This document shows positions 1 through 14,620 of a stretch of DNA of 64,000 nt, piece by piece; positions within the stretch are counted from its first letter, which is position 1, and every line of letters begins with the position of its first letter. Under the pieces are notes generated by a model, which saw only the letters and a program-made list of their open reading frames with translations, searched no databases and was not told where the DNA came from. This DNA comes from Pomacea canaliculata (lineage: Eukaryota; Mollusca; Gastropoda; Architaenioglossa; Ampullariidae). Both the position numbers and the translations under genes were made by a program. The DNA lies in the NCBI RefSeq assembly GCF_003073045.1, contig NC_037599.1, positions 5,344,247-5,408,246 on the forward strand. The letters run 5' to 3'.

Positions 1-2231
1 TTGGGATTTCCCAGAATATATTTATCACCGATGATAATTACAACGATAACGCAAGTTTATATGTGTGGTCTGTCGTTGAAAGAAATTTTTGAAATTTTTT
101 AGGAGCTTGCATTTGCTTTCATGTGTTGGTGATGTCAGACATTTTGCAGACTTTGTAAGCCGTGTTTCTGAATCCTTGATAATTGTGGCAGGTGGTGTAT
201 GTCAGGATTTATTCATTTCTAAATATCTGCCGCTAGTCTCTACCGGGCTTGTACCGTTAACCACTTCGAGCGTAAAAAAATATTGTGGAGTTCATCGTCG
301 TCACTATCATAAGTATACATTTATGGCATGTTGATTTCATTCATCATCATCATCCTGAAATAATCTCTTGCAGTACGATTTGTTCCCAAGTAGAACAGTT
401 TGGATGTCGGATCCTGGCAAGTCTCGAGAGAGAGAAAGAAATTGTGAGAAAAACCGCTTAAAAAATACAAAAAGAAATATGTAATGCTGTCTTCGTGTGA
501 AAGTTGATCTCCTTCTGTCGTCACAGATGTCCTCTAGCTGTTCGTCACTTACTGATAAGCTTTCCACATGACAGCTAAGAACACACAACCTCAACAACAC
601 AACACTGCGAAAGTCAAGCCTACTGCATGCGTAATATTTTCCACATGTCGACCGTTGAACCCATTTGAAAATTAAGATCGTATTTTTGTTGTCCTTGACA
701 TTGTTACGTGTCTTTTATTTATTTTGAAACAGTTTGCACGTTAGATGATTGACTCACAAGATGAATGTGCGCTCGCTTTATCAGTGGAGGCAAGTGCTTG
801 ACTTGTACGTGTGGAGAGAAGGAAAGGGCAGTTCATGGCCTTTGTATGGACATCCGCCTTCAATAGAAGACTACAGAAAGGAAAGGGGAGGTGGGGATTT
901 CGACTGTCAACCATTTATTTTTCTTAGTTCCAAAAGTACCTCGCTACCTCAGAACCTGTAATTATGATACTGTAATATTTATTTTCACACCTGCCTTAGA
1001 GCTTGATGGTCATTTTGTGGTGTGCCTTGTAGACACAATGTATAAACAATTGTTTAGCCGTCCCGCACGAGATGACAGGAAAAGATAACACCCTCGACCA
1101 CGAACACAGTCTTACGCAATGATTGTTTACTTTTGACATCGTAGGTCATTAGTGCGTGCACACGTCTCTCGCGGCGATATGATAGCCTTTGACCTCTTGG
1201 TCTTTAATTAGCCAGAAACATTTTGCGAAAATGTTATTGCATGCGTACGCACGGCCATAGTCCCTCGTGCGGCCTTGTGAGAGAGACTCTGTGTGTCTAA
1301 TGCATTCTGTACCGATTCTCTCTGTTTATATATGGACAATAAAAATCGTACCTTCTCTCTCTTCCCCGCCCCCAACCCCTCGGTCGTTGTTTTGAGGCTT
1401 TTCGCTGTCAGCTAACCCATCACTCTTTCTTGTGACCTTTGACCTACTGCTCCACTAGTTTGTCGTCACGCCACGTCGGCGTGAGGAAGATTGAGCTGTG
1501 ACTATGGTCCGTCCACATCACGCTTGTCCAAACTATTGTCGGTGCCCAGGTCACGTGCCTCATGGTGGCATTAATGGAGGAAGGGTGCGGGGGTGCAGCT
1601 GTGCAGGGTACCCGTCCTCTGTTCTTTCCTTGCATTGTTAGTTTTTAAAATATTGGAGCTCACCTCCCATGTCTGTCTCTCTCAAGCTGTTTGTCTTTCT
1701 CTTTCACATGCACACGCAGACACACATGCGCTTCACATTTTTTTTATTATGTAACGTTTTCTTTATCTGTCTATGGAAACCCAAGTTTTGAACACGCGCA
1801 AGCTGAAGTTTACTCTCGGCCCACTTGTCCAATTTGTTCGGAGAATACCGACAATTAGTCTTCAGTTTGGTTTATTGGCTCATAAACTTCAGGATGGTCT
1901 TGCTTTAGTATTTGCATGTCCTTCGTAAACATAGAAATACCCGAAGAGTCAATCCCGTTTCGGAAATCCGATTCCTCTTTTGCATACATACGCATACAAA
2001 ACCCAGTTTTGACCTCTGAACTGGTAATTGTCTCCCCTCTCCCCCTAATCCCCAACGTCTTCTAATCGTTTTATGGCAAGAGCTGATTGCTGGTCAAAGC
2101 TAATAAATGATCTATTAATAGATTTTTCATCGCTCTCATCCCACGAGTTTCAGCCTAAAAATCAAGCCATCAAGCGATCCACCCTCAATGCCTTTTTGGG
2201 TTTTGTAAATCTTTGGTACTTGTTGTTGCAG
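1..2231 (+). other. Probable intron upstream of the LURAP1-like exon; no exon seen
   Basis: No exon can be supported here. By comparison with the minus-strand paralogue, the missing first exon of the plus-strand adaptor should end in an acidic/leucine-rich stretch just before a phase-0 donor. I do not find such an exon in this interval, so it probably lies left of the window. The stretch holds pyrimidine-rich tracts near 1340-1380 and 1670-1710. A branch/polypyrimidine-like TTGTTGTTGCAG leads into the acceptor at 2231. Confidence 0.45.
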
Positions 2232-2714
2232 ACGTCGCTGATGGAGCAGGATTTGTCACTGATGAAGCAGCTGCTGACGTTGAACGAGGAGATTGAGGAG
2301 CTCAAGTGGCGGAGGAAGTACTGCTGGTCTCGAAGCTCTGTGCTCACGTCATCCGGTGACGTCGACCTCGGCAGCGCCACGGACTTCACCGAGTCGGAAA
2401 CGTCACTCGGGTGGCGCGCGGAGAGCGGAGAGTTTCCCGGCAAGTACCCCGGGCCCTCCAGCCTCTCCCTGCAGCTGGAGGTGGGCAGGTTGTCTGTGTA
2501 CGACGAGGAGGACCCCATGGGAACGTTCAACCGCAAATGTGTCCGCAAGGGCTCCGTGCGGAAGTCGGTGGCCTCCTCAGGTCAGAGTCGGCCACAACCG
2601 GTGCTAGAGGTGAAGAAAGGGGACTTTGGCGAGCGGGAATCGTTCGATTCCGGGATTCACGAAGGTTTTACCGAGGGCTTAACGAACATGGCAACGGAAG
2701 TGACGCATCTGTAG
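2232..2714 (+). CDS. LURAP1-like adaptor, terminal exon (5' part outside window)
   Basis: This is the last coding exon (160 codons plus stop TAG) of a leucine-rich adaptor of the LURAP1/FAM89 type. The exon opens right after a TTGCAG acceptor with TSLMEQDLSLMKQLLTLNEE and continues IEELKW, the family's hallmark helix; human LURAP1 has a closely similar LVTLNEGIEAVRW stretch. The remainder is Ser/Gly-rich and probably disordered, and it ends with SFDSGIHE near the C terminus. In vertebrates LURAP1 bridges MRCK kinase to myosin 18A and has been linked to NF-kB activation; acting here as a cytoplasmic scaffold is inference. The exon aligns with exon 2 of the minus-strand paralogue at 30220-30723, with the same phase-0 acceptor and similar length (160 vs 167 codons). 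The reading frame stays open upstream of the acceptor, but that part is intronic read-through. The first exon is not in the window. Confidence 0.8.
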   Translation, partial: TSLMEQDLSLMKQLLTLNEEIEELKWRRKYCWSRSSVLTSSGDVDLGSATDFTESETSLGWRAESGEFPGKYPGPSSLSLQLEVGRLSVYDEEDPMGTFNRKCVRKGSVRKSVASSGQSRPQPVLEVKKGDFGERESFDSGIHEGFTEGLTNMATEVTHL

Positions 2715-3770
2715 TACCAGTTTTTTTACACGTTGGATTGCAGCTGATTTGTGCGTCACGAGAATGCAACCCAGTCCCCTGGTGGAGGTGGGCAGGGTGG
2801 CGGCATGTCATTCGACTGACTGCAGTAGGGGTTACGAGTGTTCCAATTCCCTGCTGCTTGTCGAAAAACGTTTTAAAACTTATTAAAAAACCATTTGGAA
2901 ATAATTGACTCGAGAGATTTCGACAAGGTTTGTGTCTTCTTATCATTGCAATGGTCGGTATGATATTTAAGAAAGTGTTTGAGAGGAAAATGACTCAGGA
3001 AACTTTCCATGTTTTTTTCTGAACTCGTTCAAACTAATTAAAATTATTTTAATCGCTAGAGATGAAACTGGTCACTGTATGCGAATTACCTGTGTCTCAT
3101 AGTTACTGATTGTTTTCTTTACACAGGGGTCAAAAGTGACTGAGATTTCGAGAAATTCTACTGGCTTCTGATTCATTACCAGACGACAGCGACGGTGTGT
3201 GTAAACATGTTCTCACAAGGTTAGAGCTGTGTGCTTCCAACTCGGAATGAGAAAAAGATAAATATTGATATTTCTTTCTTTTTACATTCACGCCATGTGC
3301 GTTGTTGTGAAAATTCATTAAGCCGAGCTAGTCATTAACTGTTAATACTGTTTAATGTCTGGCAGACAAGAAAACTGCACTCTGTGCTTGTGCTTTATAG
3401 GAATTTATTTTTGTTCCCTTCCTATGTTGAGTCTGTGCTTGGGTACGTGCAAGTGCACGCTCGTGTCATGTTAGTAGCACACCTGATGTCCTCTGTCATC
3501 TCAGGCAAAGTTGTAAAGACTGAACAGTCTTGCAGATCCGGGTAGTAGGAGAGGGGTGGTAGTAGCTCCAGTATCATCAACTATCATGCAGAAGTCAAAG
3601 GTCAGGCATCCCTAAAGAATGGCCCAGACAACATTTTCTTTGCAAATGAAACCTGCATACCTGTACAGGTGTGAGCGGCAGGTGAGGGACAAATGCTGCA
3701 GTTTATATCCCAGAATACATGAGTTCTTTCTTTCGCAAATATGGTTTCTTCTCTTTGTTTCCTCTCAACA
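2715..3770. other. 3' flank of the plus-strand adaptor, no gene seen
   Basis: This should contain the 3' UTR of the adaptor exon. I see no canonical AATAAA within the first few hundred bases, so the poly(A) site is undefined. The rest is AT-moderate sequence without coding character. Confidence 0.4.
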
Positions 3771-3917
3771 AGCGGTCTTGTCGCTAAGTGAGGATTAGCT
3801 CGCCTAGGTTCAGATCTTGTCTCTGACAAGCTGTTCTTTCTCAGCATGTGGTGTCTGTTTACAGGGCTGGCTGCCTTGCCATGATGTAGATAGTCTCGGC
3901 ATAAAACATCAATTTCC
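3771..3917 (+). repeat. Old tRNA-derived SINE fragment
   Basis: The interval aligns with the better preserved SINE at 53649-53841. It shares the block CTGTTCTTTCTC, the block TCTGTTTACAGGGCTGGCTG, and a 3' end reading GGCATAAAACATCAATTTCC. The tRNA-like head is strongly degraded and no clear target-site duplication remains, so this looks like an older copy of the same family. Confidence 0.65.
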
Positions 3918-6900
3918 GTTATCATCATAGTATATATGTCTAGTATGTCATCGTTATGTGATAATTCTGTGTCAACATCATGAACTGCATCCAGTTTATC
4001 TCAGGATTAGTCAGGATATTGCCATCAAATTAAGAGCCACACACAATATGTTGCTTGAAGTAATATTTATTATCATGTAATAATTATCATGATGTAATAG
4101 TTATTAAAACATTATTGTTAAATGGAATACAGTGAGTAAAGGAGACCAAAATATTTGTTCTTATCATCCGAACTTCTAGCCGAGATATAAATATTGACCT
4201 ATTGCATGTTATCAATTATTATCATTTCATCGTTCGCATCTTTGTGCGAATTACATGCTGACAAACGTGGAATATTTCAGCAATACTTTGTCCTTTTTTC
4301 AATTTATTTGCAATAATTCTGGTGTGGATGAGGGATGAGTGTAGCAAAGTGTTGAAAATAATGAAGAAATATGAAGAAATGTTTTGTGAAAAGTACGATG
4401 GTTTGCTATGGCAACATATCTTCCGCTGGAAAGCAGATCTGAAACTGTATATATGATGAGTTTGTGTACATGTCTACTTTCAACGTTTCCTTGTAACCAG
4501 TCAACATCAAGATGAAACAATGATGATCATTGACCCAGTCAGGATGTTGGTGTCAAATTTTGTACCGACTTGTCTTCCTGATTATTTGTGAAATATTCTC
4601 TGTATTCTTTTTTGGTGTCCAGATTTAGTGTTCAGTACTGTCATTTGTTGTTTTTCATGTTTGTTTACAACTGCTTGGTGTTGACAGTAGTTTTGTCTGA
4701 CTGGGGCAGAGATTGTGAACATGACTGGATGTGTGGCTGGTACAGGTTGTGGCGAAAGGACAAAGTTTTTACATGAGCAGATTCATGTCCCACGATGTTT
4801 AAAGAGTCTTGCCATGTTGCTCAAAGCCATGTCCAGGGTAGATGGCAAGTATAGGGATCCTCTCCCTTCACCGCCATTGCAGTGTAGTAATGTAAGGTTT
4901 GCATGAAGCCGGAGGTGAGGTTCAAATCTGTTGGAATGTGCATGTTTGTATTTTTTTGGGGGGTGGGGGGTAGTGTTGGCATGTTGCCATGTAATTTATG
5001 TGTATCTGACCAGCTTAGTGTGTGTGAAAGGAAAGGAGGAGCGGCCGCAACACTTGTTCAAAATAAACTTGTTACAATATTTGATGCTGTCGTATTGCTT
5101 ATCCTCTGAACTGCTTGCACTGCATTCTGCAAGTATAAACATCCAGGGGATGACATCACATCGGCGCTTTTCCTCCTCAGCTATGCACACTGCACTTAGG
5201 CTCGAATGTTTTCGGTGCACACCCGACGTTTACCCACCTACCCACCCAGCCACGCTCTCTCTCTCTCTCACACACACACACAGACACCTCGCCAGGAAGG
5301 TGGAGACTGATTATTTATTTGTTGAAAGGGACTGGTGTTGGGCAAGTCCTGTAAACTTAGGCTCTTCTGGTGCTCGTCCTGCCGCTGTAACCTCGGCGTC
5401 TCACACCCGGGAATGTCCATGTGTGTGGGGAGGCGGGTGACATGGCCACTCGAGATGAAGACACCCGTTCCCTGATGAGGTTATCGTATGGGGCAAGTCC
5501 CACCACATCATGGAACTGCTTCGTCTCGTCTTCTACACGAAGTTTATGATGATGAGGTCATCAGAAGGACCAGGCAACCTTCGGGAAGATTAAGTTTTTC
5601 TTCGATGGACGAGCAGGAGTCGCGAAAGAGAGGAGGGTTAAGGAAGTGCGAGACAATCAAGATTGGAGGAGAAGATTGTTAGGGGTAGCTGCACAGCAAT
5701 CTATGGCACGTTGGGGTCGTTAGTTTTCTTAACTACTGTTGTGTCCACAAATGTTTTCTCGATGCAAGGAATCATTATTCGTTTGCTCTGCTCTAAAATG
5801 TGTTGACCCTAGAAGTTCGTCTGAAATACATTATCAAATCAAGTGCTTCTCCGCCTCTCCTTGATTGTGAGATGTTGCTGCAGCAATAGTTGAATGCTTT
5901 GCTGTTGTGTCTATGATGATTTATCGATATGCTTTGCATTATCTATATACGTTGCGCTCATTTTGAGTGTATATTTGTGTACTTTTATTTGGTTTTGTGC
6001 CAAAGTGGGCAAATAAGCTGTAGAAATCTACTTATTAATTATTTGTTAATTCGACTTCTGCCTTTGTTTGATCAAGACCACGTGAAATTTACAACGGGTA
6101 TCAAAGGCCTCATCTGCTCTCGACATTGCCGAGTTCTACCAGACACCGGAAACTATCCAAAATAACGTTCGTGAACATCTCTCTATATACAGTTTTGTTG
6201 TTTTGAATGCTGCTTAACATAGAAGTGGTATGAGAATTGTGTCAGAGCTGGACAAGAACGACTTTAATACTCAGAAATGTGTCACGACTGTGACACTCCA
6301 CCCCAGCCTCCACCTTCTATCTCGATATTGTACTCAGGCCACACTCTTTACCCACAACACATGAAACGTAAATGTTATTTACTTTTGGCATGTAAAAAAT
6401 ATTCACTTATCAGTTTTGGCAAAGTAAAACGAACTTAAAAGAGATGGATGCATTGGCCGCGTATGGAGAAAAAAAAAAATCAGCTCAGGTGGTTTGACAG
6501 TTTGAGTGCACGCAAAACAAGGGTGGATGCAGCACATTAGTGTAAGAGCTGTGCAGGAGACAGATGTACAACGATTTCAGAAAATTTGTTTTCATTCTGC
6601 AGCTCACACCACCGACAGGAACAGCAACACCCACCGTCATCTTGCCCGAGGATGAACCCGCCCCTTAAGGGTCATGTACATGGAACTAATCGTCAGGGGC
6701 TCTTGGCAAGTGAACGTCAGCAACCACCTGCAACGTTAGACTGGTACAGGCGGCGGGAGTCTGACGAACGTCAGATGTTAGGTGACTGGAAACGAACTCG
6801 AAAAAATTCAAAAAACGCATTAAGTAACGTTCAAGCTAAACTCACATACACGTTCACGCGCAGGCGCACATAGAAAACAAAAGAAACATAAAGGATGTTA

Positions 6901-7646
6901 TAACAGTTTTCACAGAGCATTCATGCAGCCTAAAGTCAGAGTTGTAAAAAGGGGAAATTAGTTTGCATGAGTTGTCTCTCCTTTCTGCTCACCTAGCACT
7001 CGTTTTCTACCCCACCATTCCTCATAATTAAAAGTCTATGATACTGATCAGCAGAAGGACAAATATAAAGGGATGATCGTGACACATACCTTGGCCCCCA
7101 CCCCTTTAGTTCGTGACACTGTATGTTAAACATCCCGAGAAAGACATTCCTCCCTTTCCTCCTCAGGGAACAGCTTGTGACAACCAAGAATCATAGGTCA
7201 CTATGCCTCCCCTAGCGTTGCAAAGAGGTGGGAATGAAGGCGTGGAAAACATGCACATGGTGCTGCTGACAGGTGGAAAAGAATGAAGAAGCGCTGAAGG
7301 ACAAAGATCACACGAGCACTTTCCTGATAGCTTTTAATTTAGATTGAAAGCCTGCCAAGCCTAGCAAAAACAGTCACACCCACATCTATTTTTTTGTAGT
7401 CATAACAAGACGACAGACAATTTGTTTTGACAGCTAACACATGTATTCTGCACTTGTGTGTGTGTGCCTGCGTGTATTTTTGTATGTGAGCAGCTACTGG
7501 CGAATCAGGTTTGAAATGTGCTGTTCTTGGCCATAGACCAATGCAAGGTAAATAACTCTTTAACAGCTTTCTTCTAGACTCAGCAGTAGCCTCCCATTAA
7601 GCTTCGCGTCTTTACCTCATTTCGTTTTTCATTTATTCGAGTTGCA

Positions 7647-7662
7647 ATCATCATCATCACAA

Positions 7663-7709
<47 letters not shown>
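7647..7709 (+). repeat. (ATC)n microsatellite
   Basis: Near-perfect trinucleotide array of ATC/CAT units, interrupted once by ACAAC near its start. Confidence 0.95.
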
Positions 7710-10669
7710 ATTTCTGGGATATTTATCCTTGATTCCTCCGTCTCATTTTTTTTAAAGAAGCATTAAATTTCACAAAAAGAAACAGAACTACACCAATAAT
7801 TTTAGTACCAATAAACCAGAATCATACCAATTGTCGTTCAGACGGCAGGATTAGATTTCCTTTAGAGAAAGAGTGAGAAAAAGACATGCTCAAGAAAGTC
7901 ATAATCAGAATTAAAAACTCGTTCAGTATCTTTAATTAAAATAAGGCATAAAAAAGTTAACCCGCGATTATATTTTTAACCATAAATTCTGCCATTAATA
8001 AATAGAACGCATTTTAATTTATCCTTTCATGGTTAAATACAGTATCAGTTACTGACTTGACTGAAGCTGGATAGTGTATCAAGTGAATGGCTGTCAATGC
8101 GAGGGTCCTGGGTCTATTTCCATATATATATATGCGTGTTTCAAAGTGTGAAGTCGACACTTGTCGTAGGACAGTGTTCGTGTGTAGGTTTCTTTCTCTC
8201 TCTTTTATTCACAACTTACAGGAGAAGATGCTGGGCACGTGTCTGACCTGCTGAACTCAAACATTACCTCACCATTATAGACACGCTTCTCTATAAGGAC
8301 TAAAACTTTAAGAAGAAAGCAAGAAAGAAAGTTTATCAGGCAGTCAGGTACATTCAATTCATGCATTTCATCAACAAAAACAAAAACAATCCTTGAGAAA
8401 TATCGATAAGTGGGAACATTTCGTGTTGCATGTTTCATTATGTAATTGTTTGATTGAATAACAGGCAAGTATCAACGCCATGGGGAGGCAGCTGCTGACA
8501 ATAACCTTTGTTCTCAGCGTCGAGTTAAAGGATACAAGAGATCTCTTGGTGTATGGGAGGTAACTGCAGACTTAAAGCACAGCTGAAGTTTATACTGATG
8601 CTCTCCCTTTCCCTAGGGTCCTAGTACATTGTACTGTTTCTATAGAAAACGTTTTATTCCATTTATAGTACTTCGAAAACAATGCCATTTGACTCTTGAT
8701 AATGCAATGCCAGTCACGAAGGCACGTTTGGACAAAAAAAAAAAAACAAACTGCAAATAAGTGGAGCAAAAAGGAGGAAACGATGATCAGAAGGAAACAA
8801 GGAATCAGAAAGAAATGTACAGGAAAGTAAATCTGTATTTCAAATATTTAAACAATAAAACAGTCTCAAAAATTAACATGTATACTTGTAAGTAAAGCGT
8901 CTCAGTACATCGCTAAGGGGACACAGTTATTACCAGAAAATGGTGGTAACGATAATGGCAATGTCGGGCGAGCTAGATAATGATGGTGACGATAACGGAG
9001 ACCACAGGAGCTTCAAATATCTGTCTTTCCCAGCCACACCGTTTTACTGTTTCATTTGAGTGATGATGGTAACACCTTTACATATATCTGGATGTATGTC
9101 AAACAGTTTTATACACTCCACAGCACTACACACACACACGTTCTCTTTCTCACCATCCGTCCAACATCGATCCTTCACCAGACAGCCAAGTTTCGTTTTC
9201 AGTCATGTAGCACTTCATTGACATTGCAATCTTTAACTCGTCAGGTCAGGTTACTCTCCCTGCGGTCCTTATTAACAAATTTCAACAAGGCGGCGACTTC
9301 CTGGCCGGTCCGCGAAACTGGGGAAATAAATCTTATTAACGGTAGCTCACGTGACCGGCACTTCTCAGCCAGACTGCATCGTCAGTCGTATCTCTCAACT
9401 GACAAAACCGAACACTTCTCCGCGCGGTCGTCATCCTGTCTGCTGGCCTCGTTAGAGACGTGGACCCCAGGGGAAAAATGCTTGGCATCTCCCATCCCCT
9501 TCCTCCATCCAGCAGATGGAGAGTCAGCCACGCTTTCGTTGACCCGTTATCTCCGCGTTGAAAAATTTGGAATGCAGGAAATATGATTCCAGACGTTTCT
9601 GCGGAACGGCGCACACTGCCTGAAAGACCGATAACAACCCGGTGGCGGGTAGGGTGGCTGGGTGATGGATGGGGTGCCGAGCTCGGGTATGGCTGAATGG
9701 CATACTAGAGTTCTGAATGAATGAAAGAACGGTTACCTGCAGACGAGGCCGTTCAGTGGCTGCTGCAGAAGTGGCCAGCATGTGGTTTGGGTGTGCTGTC
9801 GAAACGTACCAACGCTGTGGCATAAAGTTCTCAATGATGATAAGGCTAAACTGAGTCCTTTCCTTCCTCTTTCTCTCTCTCTCCCACTTTCTTCGCATGC
9901 ACGCTTGCTAATGATCTTAGACTTGAGCGACATGCGCAAATGGCTTCTTGAGTTCCGCACCCTTGACACAGGGTTATCTGCTCCTGCCAACATCCAATTT
10001 CCTTAGTCTCCTTTTAGGAGAGCTCTTGCGAAAAGGGAACAATGGTCGAATACAAATGGTCCACTCCTGCTTTTTGTTCTTCCGATCCGTTTATGTCTTC
10101 TTTCGTTTATTATTTCTCCCTTCTTTCATTCCTTTTGGGTGTATATCCATTTGTTTTCTCTTTCGTTATTTAGACGACAGCACAAATATCTCATGTTTAA
10201 ATGAAAAAAGATTTCTTGCTGCCAGAAGGTGAAACATCAAGGAGATACCCCATTGCCACCAATTATCACTGAACATTCTTTGACGGGGAGGGCAGGACAG
10301 AGCTGCCATCTTCTTGCTTGACTGACCTTCTACCTTCACATCGGCCAAGGTATTTGAGAAGCAGGAATTTGAAAGATCGTCTTCTCAGAGCCCGAAGGCT
10401 TGTGCATCAAGTGCAGACCTTCATTTTCGGGAGACGAAGATCGCCAGCACTGATGTCTGAAGACCAGTGATTATTCTGAATTCCTGGAGCAAATGTTCAT
10501 GAGATTTGAAAGAAATAATTTTTAGAATAATTTTTGAGATGGCTTCTGATGAATCTGGTCATTGTGTGGAGATTGACATAAAAAGACTTCTTGTGGAGAA
10601 GATCAGTAAGTGTTAATAACAAACAAACATACAAGACCTTGTTTTCCATTACTCTCACCATTCTATGGA

Positions 10670-10710
10670 GTGTGTGCGTGTGCGTGTGCGTGTGCGTGTG
10701 CTTGTGCGTG
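10670..10710 (+). repeat. (GTGTGC)n microsatellite
   Basis: Alternating purine-pyrimidine array of GTGTGC hexamers with one variant unit, a sequence type able to adopt Z-DNA. Confidence 0.9.
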
Positions 10711-13700
10711 AGTTCGCGCAATCATCTTCACGCAAAAGCCTCAGAGGATTTTATCATCAGAAGAAGGGAAAACCCACCGTCAGCAGGTTCTGATGTCAGC
10801 AAACGTTCGTGTCGCAATTTGTATCTCCTTCTGTGAAGAGTCATGCAGGTGCGAGCGTGTCGCTGGCGGTTCTTCTTAGATCGTTTTTCCTGCCACAAAC
10901 TTTCCTCCTGACCATCAAATATTTTTCTTATCACGAACTTTCCTCCTCACCCCCTGGGGTTTTCTTATCCCGCGGAATGCCACTGCTGGTGGTTTATTAG
11001 CAGTTTGCTCCAAGACGATCCAAAATCCATCTTTCAAAACGTGCGTTTCCTCAAAGCTGCTATACGAACAACCGGGAACAAGGGGCGATAAAGGAAGGCG
11101 GAATGGAATCCAAATATTGTTTGTCTCTGTGGGTAGTGTCATCAATGGCGCCCTCTCTCTGGGACTGCTATGTAAGGAGTAGAGAAAACACTACAGTTTA
11201 AAACGAGTTTTGAAATAAAAGCTTCTCGGAAGTATCATGGGCGAAACATACATATCAGTAAACAAATGTCAGCCAGAATCCGACATCTGGACACGACAGC
11301 AAATAAAAGCAGACGAAGTGTATTCTCTTGTTTCTGTTAGTTTTGGAAGCATGCAGACACTCAGATATTCTACAGATGACACTTGACCCTTGATTCTTTT
11401 GTCTTTTCTTCCTTTTAAAAAAATTTAAGCTGTCCTTCCCACCCTCGTACTAATCCTTCCTTTCTTTTGATGCTGACGTCAGTCCCTCCCCGTGGGACAC
11501 TGAAGTCAAATTACAATTAAAACCCTCCCTTTCTCTTTCCTTTCCTCTCACTCCAGCTACAGTCGGCCCGCTTCAAAGGTTTGACGGAGGAAAGATTATC
11601 TTAGCTTACAAAGTAGAGGTCCTCTTGTCTTGGACGAATCAGATCCCACAGCAAACACCCCGAGTCTGGGCAAACTGGGGTAATCTGACAGGGGACTTAA
11701 CTCGGGACGTGCCACAGCAAATCTCGCGATGTGCTCGCGCATATCTCGTGCACTTTTCTGCGCTGGAAGAGCTTTCCTTCTGTAAGTGGCCACATGGGCT
11801 GGGACTTACCAGGCTGCATGATGGGACGGAAACACGTGCCCAGGCTGCATAAGAAAGCGATTCTGATTGGCTGCTGCTCAGCCTGCTCGTCACTTCCAGT
11901 TCGAAGCGTAAGAATCGGTTGTCACGGTTCATGATGTTTGTGACTGGGTATCTCAGGGACGTATTTTGGTGATTATATTAGGGACTTTTTGTGAGGTTTC
12001 TCTGAAGGTTTTTCTGCCAGCGTTAGAAAAAAACCCCAAACAAACAAAGGAAGAAATACAGACTAACTCGACTGCACAGAACGTAAACAAACACACACAA
12101 AACACAAACACAGACAGAGACAAATAAATACATTCACACAAAAAAAAAAACAAAAACAAAAACACACACACAGACAGAGACAGAGTTTTCGATCCATTCT
12201 TCCTATTTGACAGCTAATCATGCTGAGTCAAGCCCCAGGACCAAAACACAAGGCCTGACGAGAGGGGGGGACAATCAAAGAAAACTTCCATTGCAGATAT
12301 TGAGATTCGATTGTAACGTTATATACGCACGCATGTCACACGGACAAAGAAAACTTCCATGCAGACATGCGCGCACGCATCTCTCTCTCTCACACACACA
12401 CAAAACACAACTCACACACAGATGTGGGGTTTGGGGGTTGATGACTAATGAGTCCCCACCATAACCATATCACACAAGACAATTATTTAAAACAAGGTAC
12501 ATGATAATAAATTACATCACAAATGTCAGATAAACAATAATGTCAACTGTAAAGAATCCAGTGACAGTGTAAGACCAAAACATGTCCTCTTGTGGGTTTT
12601 TTTTTATTTTTTTAAATAAACCATTTTCCCCGAGTCCCCCCGTTAGACCTGACGGTGGAAAGCGGCATCGAACCGAAGGCAGAAGCTGTGAGTGCACAGG
12701 GGGCAGGCGAGATAACTCCATATGCCCGAAAAACGCGTGCAGCGCGCATACCTTCGCGACACCTGCAGCGACGCCACTCACATCAGCGTCACATCTGGCA
12801 CATTCCAAAAGCCAAAGGTCGACTCGTGCATCAACGAGCTGGGGTCAGGTCGGCTCATGTCCACACGTACACACATGGACGTGCCGTGAGCAGCCGCCTG
12901 GCCACGTCACTGCAAACACCTCTACGTCACACACGGTCAGCCACGAGCTCCTCACCGCCGAGTGAATGACTTCCCTGCGACACTCAATCATCGTTCCAAT
13001 CCGCTGATCCTACCTGTTGTGATGATCGACAGGTATTGGACTCTGACGTCATTTTAGTACTCTGGACGTCACAGCTGGTCGTGACCGCTTAAACTGACAA
13101 AACGACAAAATCTAATTTTAGAGAATTATGTCACGAACCCTGGTCACTCAAGGTCACTTACCTCTTTTTCGTTCTGTCTTTTGATTCCTCCTTTTTTTTT
13201 TTAAAGGAATTAAGTCGACATTTGTTTTTTTAGAGTACGCATGCGCAAACTCGATAGGCTAGCATGACTACAGGTTTACGGAAGACAGAGTTCCTCTAAT
13301 GATCTCTCGTCCAACTCAGTGACAAAACATCATAGAAAGGTTGTGTTTGCTGGTACGCACAGCTCATTCTCTTCTAATGGCTATCTGCCATGCATGCACG
13401 TAACACACACACTTACAAACGCACACACGCGCACGCACTCAGATACTCTCACACACTCGTACACAAAGAAAGTAAGAGCGAGTGTTTATTTATTGACAGA
13501 AGGCACGGCCTTCTACGTCATTCAGACTACGAATCACGTGATAATATTGTGACTTTATCAACTGTAGGCCTACGTGAGTGGTTGATTGTTGCCAGGAAGT
13601 CCACGTCAGCTGTCACCGTTGTGCCAGTCGTTGAGAAGCACCCGGCAGCGCGGATACAAATGTTCTTCCAATGATTCTACGTGTCGTGCCACTACACAAC

Positions 13701-14620
13701 CACCAGCGTCAGCGCAGCAACACCAGAGTTGTGGTGCAGGTATTAAGGCTAGACAACAGTCAGCAAATAGTTGATATCACGTGACCAAGCTCTCAATCCC
13801 CACTCTACCTCTGTGTCTGTTTTCACACTGTCATCTCATTCTTACAGTGTTTGTGTGTATGCACGTGTGTATGTTTGTGTGGTGTGTGTGTTTGTTTGTG
13901 CCACAAAATTGAGATTATTTGTGTTCTGTCTCATGTAAACACAACTACATTATTTTAGCCACGAAGAACAGAGTATGTAAAACAAATCCTCTACACGTGC
14001 AAGGAAGAGGAAGCACGCTGTACTACAATGCGACTATTTTTATTTATTCCAGTCTCAGTTCCCTGTCAGGACGGAAGCCTGAGGTCTGCAGACTGAGCTG
14101 AGCGTGGGCAGCGAGCGGCGAGTGACACCCGCTCACCTTCCTGTCCAGTGACGTCAGCAACCGTCGTTCCTCGTCTACCTTCCAGACTTGTATTAATGAC
14201 GAAGCCACGAGGTGGCGCGAGAATAACGGTGATGGTGTTGACGCACGTGGTGTAGTAGCTGCTGTAGTGTTGCTACCCACTGGGTAGTGTTACTAACGGA
14301 AGTAGTCAAGTGGGTGGGTGACGGGAGGACGAGGGAGGTACTGGTCGTGTTTGTTGGTCTCCTGCTGTCAGAGAGAGAAATGACTGACACCACTTTAAAA
14401 AAGTATGGATGTCTGTATATCTAGATAAAGGAGAGCTTGAAGAAAAAAAAGAGAGAGAGATAGGGAGTGAGGCTGGAGTGAGAGAGAAATAAATAATTTC
14501 TCTTGGTTCTGGCAAAAACTGTTACTTTAGCACGAGAAATGCTAGCTTTCAACGTCTGAATAACCTTAACGTTCGCTCTGATTGGGTTGACGCCTGGCAA
14601 TGTTGTAAATGGTGCACCAA

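Noticed and set aside
2162..2548. 128-codon open frame on the minus strand
   Set aside because: Antisense shadow of the adaptor exon at 2232-2714.
9056..9586. 176-codon open frame on the plus strand
   Set aside because: Composition is Ser/Thr/His-rich and low in structure, no family signature is visible, and an equally open frame overlaps it on the other strand. No splice sites or neighbours support a gene.
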